Assembly: GCA_964626405.1 (NCBI GenBank)
Contig: CAZVFE010000034.1
Location: forward strand, 1 to 16,979
DNA: 16,979 nt
DNA from: CAZVFE01 sp964626405
GTDB taxonomy: Bacteria > Bacteroidota > Bacteroidia > Cytophagales > Spirosomataceae
Reading direction: 5' to 3'
Positions within the stretch are counted from its first letter, which is position 1, and each line of letters opens with the position of its first letter. The notes under the pieces are model-generated. The model made no database searches, was not told the origin of the DNA, and was given only the letters and a program-made list of their open reading frames with translations. Both the position numbers and the translations under genes were made by a program. Positions 7,321 through 13,970 of the stretch are shown piece by piece.

Positions 7321-7371
7321 AAAAAATTAATGCTGTAATTGATTAATATCAATATTCTTAAACCTATTAAA

Positions 7372-9444
7372 ATGAAAAAACTTTTCTTGCTATTCATAAG
7401 CATTGCTTTCTTTTCCTGTGAAAATGATACTAATTGGCAATATTATTTGGGCGGACAAGATCGAAATCACTTCTCTACACTCAACCAAATTAATTTTGAA
7501 AATATCGACTCCCTGAAAGTCGCTTGGATTTATGATAACCCTGACTCCGGACAAATTCAAACCAACCCCCTTATTGTAGATGGTATTTTATATGGGGTAA
7601 GTCCTTCCGTGCAAGCTTTTGCCCTTAACGCAGCCACAGGAGAAGAAATTTGGCGCTTCCAAGATTCCCTAAAACATTGGGCATCAACTGCAAGAGGTAT
7701 AAGCTATTGGGAAGATGGTGAGGATAAAAGAATTCTTTACACCGTAGGTCCGAACCTTTGGGCCATAAACGCCAAAACAGGAAAACCTATTGTCAGTTTC
7801 GGAGATAGTGGAAAGGTGAACTTAAATACCGGATTACCCGAAATTGCCCAAGATAAATTCATTATTTCAAATACCCCAGGTGCCATTTTCAAAGATTTAA
7901 TCGTGATGCCGCTGAGACTTTCAGAAGGGGAAGATGCAGCCCCAGGAGATATCCGAGCATTTAATGTGCGCACCGGAAAACTAGTATGGTCCTTCCATAC
8001 CATTCCCTATCCAGGTGAAGAGGGATATGAAACCTTCCCTGCGGATGCCTATAAAAATGAATATGTTGGCGCCGCAAATAACTGGTCAGGTATGGCAATC
8101 GATGAAAAAAATGAAATCATTTTCGTCCCTACAGGTTCCGCTGGCTACGATTTTTATGGTGGAAATAGAAAAGGACAAAACCTTTTTGCAAATACCCTCC
8201 TAGCTTTAAATGCCAATACTGGTGAGAAAATATGGCATTACCAGGCAGTTCACCATGATATTTGGGATAGAGACTTCCCCGCACCACCAAATCTAATCCA
8301 AGTGGTAAGAAATGGCAAAAAAATAGATGCCGTCGCACAAATTTCAAAACAAGGATTTGTTTATGTTTTTGAAAGAAAAACAGGTAAACCTTTATTCGAT
8401 ATTGAAGAAATTCCAGTTCCAAAATCAAACTTGGAAGGAGAAGAAACTTGGCCTACCCAACCTAGGCCTGTCCTTCCCAAACCTTATGCCAGACTTTCGA
8501 ACGAAATCACGGAAGATGACTTAAATCCTTATTCCTCAGAAAAAGAAAAACTCCTGACGGAATATCGTAAAATGGAAAAAAGATGGTTTGGCCCACCCTC
8601 TGAAAATGGAACCCTTATTCTTCCAGGTTTTGACGGAGGTGGCGAATGGGGAGGAGCTGCGGCTCATCCTTCCAAGGGTATCATTTATATCAATTCCAAT
8701 GAAATGCCCTGGATAATGGAAATGAAAAAAACAGAAGAACAACTAATCTTTAAATCAAATGGAGAAAAACTCTACCAGCAAAATTGTTCCGCATGTCACC
8801 AAACTAATTTCAAGGGAAATCCTAAAAGCGGTTATCCTAATCTCGTAAATATTCAGAATAAACGAAGCCATTCCTTCATACAAAATATCATTTCAAATGG
8901 AAAAGGAATGATGCCAGGTTTTACCCAATTAAAAAAGACTGAAATAGAGGATATCATTAATTATATCAGCCAAAAAGAAGAATCAAAGCAAGAAATCGTT
9001 ACTAAATTAACCAACCAATCTGTGAAATATCGGATGCAAGGTTATAATAAATGGCTCGATAAAGATGGACTACCTGGCATTGCACCTCCTTGGGGTACCC
9101 TCAACGCAATCGACCTAAATACAGGGGAATACCTATGGAAAATTCCTTTCGGAAATGAACCAGCCTTGGCTGAAAAAGGAATCGAAAATACCGGTACTGA
9201 AAATTATGGTGGACCAATCCTTTTCGAAAATGGACTTCTATTTATTGGTGCATCCAAAGATGGTTATTTTAGAGCCTATAATGCCAATACGGGAGAATTA
9301 GTATGGAAATATAAACTTCCTTATGCAGCATTTGCAACCCCTTCAACTTATACAGTAAATGGAAAACAATATATCGTAATTGCCTGTGGAGGCACAAAAC
9401 TTGGCACTGAAAAAGGCAATAAATACGTGGCTTTCAGCTTATAA
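7372..9444 (+). CDS. PQQ-dependent sugar/alcohol dehydrogenase lipoprotein with inserted cytochrome c domain
   Basis: A 690-residue quinoprotein of the membrane glucose dehydrogenase type. The start is the ATG at 7372; it begins a short lipoprotein signal (FFSC, Cys16), whereas an in-frame TTG at 7339 adds an unlikely N-terminal tail. The body is an eight-bladed PQQ propeller with repeated tryptophan-docking motifs (ALNAATGEEIW, AFNVRTGKLVW, ALNANTGEKIW, AYNANTGELVW). HHDIWDRDFPAPPNL at 294-308 is the hallmark cofactor/active-site segment of the mGDH group. A cytochrome c domain is spliced into the propeller at about 460-545: CSACH (C472, C475, H476) binds heme c, and Met513/514 in GKGMMPGF is the likely sixth ligand. 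Instead of mGDH's five membrane helices it is lipid-anchored. It probably oxidises a sugar and passes electrons through its own heme to respiration. The coding strand is richer in C than neighbouring genes. Confidence 0.9.
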   Translation: MKKLFLLFISIAFFSCENDTNWQYYLGGQDRNHFSTLNQINFENIDSLKVAWIYDNPDSGQIQTNPLIVDGILYGVSPSVQAFALNAATGEEIWRFQDSLKHWASTARGISYWEDGEDKRILYTVGPNLWAINAKTGKPIVSFGDSGKVNLNTGLPEIAQDKFIISNTPGAIFKDLIVMPLRLSEGEDAAPGDIRAFNVRTGKLVWSFHTIPYPGEEGYETFPADAYKNEYVGAANNWSGMAIDEKNEIIFVPTGSAGYDFYGGNRKGQNLFANTLLALNANTGEKIWHYQAVHHDIWDRDFPAPPNLIQVVRNGKKIDAVAQISKQGFVYVFERKTGKPLFDIEEIPVPKSNLEGEETWPTQPRPVLPKPYARLSNEITEDDLNPYSSEKEKLLTEYRKMEKRWFGPPSENGTLILPGFDGGGEWGGAAAHPSKGIIYINSNEMPWIMEMKKTEEQLIFKSNGEKLYQQNCSACHQTNFKGNPKSGYPNLVNIQNKRSHSFIQNIISNGKGMMPGFTQLKKTEIEDIINYISQKEESKQEIVTKLTNQSVKYRMQGYNKWLDKDGLPGIAPPWGTLNAIDLNTGEYLWKIPFGNEPALAEKGIENTGTENYGGPILFENGLLFIGASKDGYFRAYNANTGELVWKYKLPYAAFATPSTYTVNGKQYIVIACGGTKLGTEKGNKYVAFSL

Positions 9445-9451
9445 AAATTAA

Positions 9452-9467
9452 TTAATCATTTGTTTAA
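9452..9467. promoter_or_regulatory. Candidate TetR operator, copy 1
   Basis: TTAATCATTTGTTTAA is a 16-bp imperfect palindrome: half-sites TTAATCA and TGTTTAA pair at six of seven positions around a TT centre. The size is typical of a TetR-family operator. It overlaps the -33 TTG (9460-9462) of the tetR promoter, so binding would block transcription. A near-identical copy is at 10115-10130, differing only at the first centre base. Confidence 0.55.
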
Positions 9468-9490
9468 ATCGTTTGTTTTAATTAGCTTTG
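9460..9490 (+). promoter_or_regulatory. Candidate Bacteroidota promoter of the tetR-efflux operon
   Basis: TTG at 9460-9462, a 20-nt spacer, and TAGCTTTG at 9483-9490 match the Bacteroidota pattern TTG-N(about 20)-TAnnTTTG perfectly. Transcription would begin near 9497, about 20 nt before the start codon. It is the best promoter in the window and is overlapped by the palindrome at 9452-9467. Confidence 0.6.
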
Positions 9491-9515
9491 CCCTTAGAAA
9501 TTTTTGAGAGGGAAA

Positions 9516-10118
9516 ATGTCGACTGAAGAAAAAATAAAAAAAGCTGCAAAAACCGTATTTCATACCAAAGGTTATGCCGCTACTACTACTCGAGATATCG
9601 CTAAAGAAGCTAATTTAAACTTAGCCCTAATCAATTATTATTTCCGCTCAAAAGAAAGATTATTTGAAATCATCATGGTAGAAAGTATGATGAATTTTAT
9701 GCAAAGTCTTGTTTCTGTTTTCAATGATCCCAATACCTCGCTCAAAGAAAAAACAAAACTGATTTCTGGGAATTATATTAATCTTTTGAGCCACGAACCA
9801 GATTTACCCTTATTTATTTTATCTGAATTACGCACAGGAGGTTTATTGAACCTAATGTCTTCTATGGGAATAAATCAAATGATGCGGAACTCTGTTTTTT
9901 ACAAACAAATAGAAGAAGATATTCAGGAAGGTAAAATAAAAAATGAAGATCCAATGCAATACATTATGAATATTATCTCCCTTTCTGTCTTCCCATTCAT
10001 TGCTAATCCTATGTTAAAATTAATGGGTGGCATGGATGATAAGGATTTCAATAAAAAAATGGAGGAGAGAAAGAAATGGATTCCGAAATGGATAAAAAAT
10101 ATGAATGAAAAAAATTAA
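9516..10118 (+). CDS. TetR/AcrR-family repressor of the efflux operon (CecR-like context)
   Basis: A 200-residue DNA-binding repressor. I start it at the ATG at 9516. A purine-rich GAGAGGG (9506-9512) lies 3 nt before it, a Shine-Dalgarno-like sequence uncommon in this phylum; a TTG at 9504 would overlap that site. Residues 5-50 are the TetR domain: an entry helix, then TTTRDIAKEANLNLALINYYF (23-43) with the classic NYYF recognition-helix end and SKERLFEII. The remaining 150 residues are the helical ligand/dimer domain, rich in Met and Phe, which suits a hydrophobic ligand. It is the first gene of an efflux operon, as is cecR (ybiH) before ybhGFSR in E. coli. Two palindromic sites, in its own promoter and at its stop codon, suggest autoregulation. 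The ligand is unknown. Confidence 0.9.
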   Translation: MSTEEKIKKAAKTVFHTKGYAATTTRDIAKEANLNLALINYYFRSKERLFEIIMVESMMNFMQSLVSVFNDPNTSLKEKTKLISGNYINLLSHEPDLPLFILSELRTGGLLNLMSSMGINQMMRNSVFYKQIEEDIQEGKIKNEDPMQYIMNIISLSVFPFIANPMLKLMGGMDDKDFNKKMEERKKWIPKWIKNMNEKN

Positions 10119-10130
10119 TCACTTGTTTAA
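10115..10130. promoter_or_regulatory. Candidate TetR operator, copy 2 (tetR/tolC junction)
   Basis: TTAATCACTTGTTTAA repeats copy 1 with both half-sites unchanged and only the centre altered (TT to CT); with flanks, 18 of 19 bases match. It overlaps the tetR stop codon and lies 10 nt before the chosen tolC-like start. No TAnnTTTG box is nearby, so it could act as a roadblock or as an auxiliary site rather than at a second promoter. Confidence 0.5.
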
Positions 10131-10140
10131 AAATATAATC

Positions 10141-11409
10141 ATGCAATCAAAAAAATTTATTCTCATTTTATTAATTAGCCTTGTAGCCAATAATACCTTT
10201 GCCCAAAGTCAAGAAATAAACCTTGATTGGTGCATTCAAAAGGCAAAATCTAACCTGCCACTCATCAAAAAATTTGAATTAATTGAACAAGCGAAAGCCT
10301 ATTCAATTGAAAATGCTTCGAAGGGTTTACTCCCACAAATTAATTTAATTGGGCAAGGAACCTACCAATCCGAAGTGACAAAAGTGCCTATATCAGTCCC
10401 AAATTTTGATATACCAACCATCAGTAAAGATCAATATAGAGCTTATACAGAGGTTTACCAATCCCTAAATAATAAAAAACTAATAGACGATAAAATTCAA
10501 TTATTGGAAAGCCAGGCAGAATTAGAAAAATCTAATCTCGAGATTTCTATTTACCAGGTAGAAGAAAAAGTAAATGAAGTTTACTTTGGAATTTTATTGA
10601 TACAGGAACAATTAATTTTGAATAATTTATATCAAAGTCAATTAAAAAATACCTCCAAAAAACTAGAATCTGCCTTGGCAAACGGAGTAGGAAACGGGAA
10701 AAATATTCTAGAAATTTCCGCTGAAATTCTTCGATTAAAACAAAAATCTATTGACCTAAATGGGATGAAATTAGGTTTTATAGGGATGCTTTCTAAACTT
10801 ACTGGAGAAAAAATTGATTTAAATTCTCAATTTATTCACCCTTCTAATGAATTTGAATTAGCCAACGAAAACCTTCGTCCTGAATTAAAATCATTCGATG
10901 CCTCCTATAATTTACTTAACAAAAAAGAAGCGAATATCGATAACCAATTAAGACCTCAATTAGGAATTTTCGTACAAGGAGGTATTGGTCGCCCGGCTTT
11001 AAATATGTTATCAAATGATTTTAGAGGGTATTATATCGGCGGTTTAAGATTGAATTGGAATATAGGAAATTATTATACCTATAAAAACAATAAAAAGCTT
11101 TTAGAAATAGAGAAGCAAAATATTGGCATTCAAAAAGATCAATTTCTACAAAATTTATCGGTTCAAGACCAAAGAGAAAATGCAGAAATTATTAAACTGA
11201 GAGAAATGGTCAATTTGGATGAGCCGATCATTCAATTAAAAACTCAGGTAAAAGAAATAGCAGAAAAAGAAATGGCCCTCGGTTCAATTGGGGCAAATGA
11301 TTTTCTGGATTATTTAAGTCAGGAAGAATTAGCAAAAGAAAATAAGGTCATTCATGAAATTCAACTTTTGAATGCGATTTATAAAAATAAAATTACGAAA
11401 GGACAATAA
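10141..11409 (+). CDS. TolC-family outer-membrane efflux protein
   Basis: A 422-residue outer-membrane channel subunit of the OEP/TolC family, forming the exit duct for the ABC pump encoded downstream. Residues 1-21 are a signal peptide ending at FAQ. Two related halves follow, each with a long helical hairpin: roughly 85-180 and 215-250 in the first repeat, and 330-415 at the end. Heptad-like Leu/Ile/Glu/Lys/Gln patterns are visible (LLESQAELEKSNLEISIYQ, LREMVNLDEPIIQLKTQ). Beta-strand segments rich in Gly and aromatics (LLPQINLIGQGTY and IFVQGGIGRP...GGLRLNWNIG) make the membrane barrel. An ATG at 10105 is also in frame and overlaps tetR by 14 nt. I prefer 10141 because it gives a compact signal peptide and leaves the palindrome outside the gene. 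The E. coli ybh operon lacks its own tolC. Confidence 0.87.
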   Translation: MQSKKFILILLISLVANNTFAQSQEINLDWCIQKAKSNLPLIKKFELIEQAKAYSIENASKGLLPQINLIGQGTYQSEVTKVPISVPNFDIPTISKDQYRAYTEVYQSLNNKKLIDDKIQLLESQAELEKSNLEISIYQVEEKVNEVYFGILLIQEQLILNNLYQSQLKNTSKKLESALANGVGNGKNILEISAEILRLKQKSIDLNGMKLGFIGMLSKLTGEKIDLNSQFIHPSNEFELANENLRPELKSFDASYNLLNKKEANIDNQLRPQLGIFVQGGIGRPALNMLSNDFRGYYIGGLRLNWNIGNYYTYKNNKKLLEIEKQNIGIQKDQFLQNLSVQDQRENAEIIKLREMVNLDEPIIQLKTQVKEIAEKEMALGSIGANDFLDYLSQEELAKENKVIHEIQLLNAIYKNKITKGQ

Positions 11410-11420
11410 CCCCCATTAAG

Positions 11421-12320
11421 ATGAAATTCAATTTAAGAATTATTTTAGCAGTAGTAGTATTAGGAATTAGTTCATGCTCAAAGGAAGATAAAGGTTATGA
11501 TGCCTCTGGATCATTTGAAGCAGAGGAAATAATGATTTCTTCTGAAGCTAATGGAAAAATAGAAGAATTAAATATTGAAGAAGGACAAGTTTTACAGATA
11601 GGAGACACTCTTGGAAGAATTGAGTCCACTCAATTACAACTTAAATTAAAACAATTAGAGGCACAATTGAGTGCTATTCTTTCCAAAAAACCTGATATTC
11701 AAAAGCAAATTGCAAGTTTGGATGAACAAATTAAGAATCTTGAATCAGAAAAAATCCGATTTAAAAATTTGGTGGCCTCAGGTGCAGGAAATCAAAAAGC
11801 TGTAGACGATATTCAAGCAAAAATTATTTTAATTGAAAAAAACAAAGAAGCCATACTTTCCAATTTATCTATTTCAACAACAGGGATTGAAAAAGAAGCG
11901 AATGTAATTAAAACACAAATTGATCAGTTAAAAGATCAACTAAATAAAACGAACATTATCAATCCAATTGATGGAACAGTTTTGGTAAAATATGCTTATG
12001 AAAATGAAATTACCAACTTTGGAAAGCCCTTGTATAAAATTGCCAAATTGGATGAAATCATTTTAAAGGTATATGTATCTGGGGATCAGTTTTCTGTAAT
12101 AAAATTAGGACAACCTGTGCAAATAGGAACGGATGATGGAAGTGGAGGCAAGAAAATGGTGGAAGGTAAAATTAGTTTTATATCTGATAAAGCAGAATTT
12201 ACCCCAAAAACCATTCAAACAAAAAATGAAAGGGCAAATTTAGTTTATCCTATCAAAATTAAGGTAAAAAATGATGGTACCTATAAAATTGGTATGTACG
12301 GAGAGGTAAGTTTCAATTAA
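11421..12320 (+). CDS. HlyD/YbhG-like periplasmic adaptor lipoprotein
   Basis: A 299-residue membrane-fusion (adaptor) protein bridging the inner-membrane ABC pump and the TolC-like channel. The signal ends in a lipobox ISSC (Cys19), so it is lipid-anchored instead of having a transmembrane helix. First half of the lipoyl domain: SSEANGKIEELNIEEGQ (40-56). Coiled-coil hairpin: about 69-178, rich in Leu, Gln, Lys and Glu. Second half of the lipoyl domain: NIINPIDGTVL (178-188). The beta-barrel segment DKAEFTPKTIQTKNERANLV (256-275) is the characteristic YbhG/EmrA-type block that reads AEFTPKTVQT in E. coli YbhG. It starts 11 nt after the tolC-like gene and overlaps the next ATPase gene by one base (TAATG), so it is translationally coupled to the pump. 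Confidence 0.9.
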   Translation: MKFNLRIILAVVVLGISSCSKEDKGYDASGSFEAEEIMISSEANGKIEELNIEEGQVLQIGDTLGRIESTQLQLKLKQLEAQLSAILSKKPDIQKQIASLDEQIKNLESEKIRFKNLVASGAGNQKAVDDIQAKIILIEKNKEAILSNLSISTTGIEKEANVIKTQIDQLKDQLNKTNIINPIDGTVLVKYAYENEITNFGKPLYKIAKLDEIILKVYVSGDQFSVIKLGQPVQIGTDDGSGGKKMVEGKISFISDKAEFTPKTIQTKNERANLVYPIKIKVKNDGTYKIGMYGEVSFN

Positions 12321-13225
12321 TGGAAATTCAGGTAGAAAATATTTCAAAATCCTTTTCCAAAGGAAAAATAAAAGCTTTGGAAAATATTAATTTCTCAGTG
12401 AAAAAGGGGGAATTATTTGGTTTAATTGGTCCGGATGGTGCTGGGAAAACCACCTTATTTAGAATATTAACTACTTTATTAAACCCAGATTTTGGGAATG
12501 GATCAGTGGCAGGCTTGGATATCCATCAGGATTATAAAAAAATAAGAGCAAATATTGGTTATATGCCTGGTAAATTTTCGCTTTACCAAGATTTGTCGGT
12601 TGAGGAAAACTTAAATTTCTTTGCTACCTTATTTGAAACCAGTATGGCAGAAAATTATCATTTGATTAAGGATATTTACAGCCAATTGGAACCCTTCAAA
12701 AAACGGAGAGCAGGGGCATTATCCGGTGGGATGAAACAAAAATTAGCCCTATGTTGTGCCTTGATTCATCAACCAAAAGTATTGTTTTTGGATGAACCCA
12801 CTACGGGTGTCGATACCGTATCAAGAAAAGAGTTTTGGGAAATGTTAAAATCTCTTCAAAAAGTAGGTATTACCATATTAGTTTCAACTCCTTATATGGA
12901 CGAAGCCTCTTTATGCGACCGCATCGCATTAATTCAAGAAGGAAAAATTCTCTCTATCAATGATCCAGAAGGAATCATCTCGAATTATTCAAAAGATTTA
13001 TATCAAATTAAAGCAGAAAGCTTAAGCCTTCTCTTAAAGGAATTAAGAAATAATCCTCAGATTGACTCCTGTCATTCCTTTGGAGAATACATCCATATAA
13101 CTTTAAAAGGTAGTAAAGAAGAATTAGAAAAAGAATTAGCAAAAAAAACAATTAAGGGTTTAAGTAAAATAGAAAAAATAAAACCTACAATTGAAGATTG
13201 TTTTATCAACCTAATGGAAAATTAG
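12320..13225 (+). CDS. ABC transporter ATPase 1, equivalent to the N-terminal half of YbhF
   Basis: A 301-residue nucleotide-binding subunit of an efflux pump. Walker A is GPDGAGKTT (37-45), the signature LSGGM (134-138) is canonical, and Walker B is VLFLDEP (154-160) with Glu159. Two switch residues are lost: the Q-loop Gln is Gly84 (YMPGKFSLY) and the H-loop His is Pro191 (STPYMDEA). The PDG in Walker A and the missing H-loop His (STSYLDEA) also occur in the N-half of E. coli YbhF, so this is its counterpart. Its own ATP site is predicted to be non-hydrolytic, while its signature completes the site of ATPase 2. A TAG stop (13223-13225) abuts the ATG of ATPase 2 in the same frame. About 70 C-terminal residues form an accessory region ending EDCFINLMEN, as in YbhF before its linker. 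Confidence 0.92.
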   Translation: MEIQVENISKSFSKGKIKALENINFSVKKGELFGLIGPDGAGKTTLFRILTTLLNPDFGNGSVAGLDIHQDYKKIRANIGYMPGKFSLYQDLSVEENLNFFATLFETSMAENYHLIKDIYSQLEPFKKRRAGALSGGMKQKLALCCALIHQPKVLFLDEPTTGVDTVSRKEFWEMLKSLQKVGITILVSTPYMDEASLCDRIALIQEGKILSINDPEGIISNYSKDLYQIKAESLSLLLKELRNNPQIDSCHSFGEYIHITLKGSKEELEKELAKKTIKGLSKIEKIKPTIEDCFINLMEN

Positions 13226-13969
13226 ATGAAAGAAGTGGTGATTTCTACTGAAAATTTAACCAAGCAATTTGGTGATTTTATAGCTGTCAATTCAATCAGT
13301 TTTGATGTGTATAAAGGAGAAATCTTTGGGTTTTTAGGAGCAAACGGAGCCGGTAAAACTACCGCCATAAAAATGTTAATTGGATTATCGAATCCGAGCA
13401 GTGGCCAAGCCAAAGTTGCAGGATTTGATGTGTTTAAGGAGCCTGAAAAAATTAAAGAAAACATTGGCTATATGTCGCAAAAATTTTCTTTATATGAAGA
13501 CCTAACTATCAAGGAAAATATTGAGTTTTTTGGAGGAATTTATGGTTTGAATTTTACCCAAATAAAAGAAAAAACCAAGGAACTAATTCATACCCTTCAA
13601 TTAGAAAAATATGCAGATCAATTAGTGGGGTCTTTACCACTTGGTTGGAAACAAAAACTAGCTTTTTCTGTGGCCATCATCCATGAGCCAAAAATTGTTT
13701 TTTTAGATGAGCCAACAGGAGGAGTTGACCCTATTACCAGAAGACAGTTTTGGGATTTAATCTATGCTGCAGCAGAACGTGGTATCACGATATTTGTCAC
13801 GACCCATTATATGGATGAAGCTGAATATTGTGATAGAATTTCGATGATGGTAGATGGTTTTATTAAGGCTATGGATACTCCTGAAAACTTAAAAAAGACA
13901 TTTGAGGCGAAGACTATGGATGAAGTATTTTATGAATTAGCAAGAGGAGCAAAACGAAAGGCAGATTAG
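13226..13969 (+). CDS. ABC transporter ATPase 2, equivalent to the C-terminal half of YbhF
   Basis: A 247-residue nucleotide-binding subunit partnering ATPase 1. Walker A is GANGAGKTT (38-46), the Q-loop Gln85 is intact (YMSQKFSLY), Walker B is IVFLDEP (157-163) with Glu162, and the H-loop His194 is intact (TTHYMDEAEYCDR). The signature is the atypical LPLGW (137-141) in place of LSGGQ, exactly as in the YbhF C-half (LPLGF). Its Walker A, Q- and H-loops face the good LSGGM of ATPase 1, making one full hydrolytic site. Its poor signature faces the degraded site of ATPase 1. It starts directly after the TAG of ATPase 1, in the same frame, and ends 1 nt before the first permease. The C-terminus (MDEVFYELARGA) is that of the drug-efflux (DrrA/YbhF) branch. 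Confidence 0.92.
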   Translation: MKEVVISTENLTKQFGDFIAVNSISFDVYKGEIFGFLGANGAGKTTAIKMLIGLSNPSSGQAKVAGFDVFKEPEKIKENIGYMSQKFSLYEDLTIKENIEFFGGIYGLNFTQIKEKTKELIHTLQLEKYADQLVGSLPLGWKQKLAFSVAIIHEPKIVFLDEPTGGVDPITRRQFWDLIYAAAERGITIFVTTHYMDEAEYCDRISMMVDGFIKAMDTPENLKKTFEAKTMDEVFYELARGAKRKAD

Positions 13970-13970
13970 G

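Larger units (their letters stand above)
7035..7371. other. Divergent intergenic control region between the DUF1080 operon and the PQQ dehydrogenase
   Basis: 337 nt without a credible gene. It holds a 10-bp inverted repeat (7150-7159/7181-7190), a perfect 10-bp palindrome AATTCGAATT (7211-7220), a GC-rich hairpin (7243-7261) in otherwise very AT-rich DNA, and a plus-strand promoter (7294-7320). For the minus-strand operon I find no perfect TAnnTTTG; the nearest are two AAATTTTG-type elements at 7074-7081 and 7096-7103, each one base off. The arrangement fits shared control of the two divergent sugar-oxidation units, but no regulator gene lies beside it. Confidence 0.55.

Noticed and set aside
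7339..7371. TTG start 11 codons upstream for the PQQ dehydrogenase
   Set aside because: It would put a polar stretch before the lipoprotein signal; the ATG at 7372 gives a normal signal and Cys16.
8129..8742. Minus-strand open frames inside the PQQ dehydrogenase gene
   Set aside because: Antisense shadows of a strongly supported coding sequence, with low-complexity Phe-rich translations.
13200..13230. The ATPase 1/2 junction considered as a sequencing error or pseudogene
   Set aside because: Both halves have complete domains, ATPase 2 has its own ATG directly after the stop, and split ABC pairs are common; no frameshift is needed to explain it.
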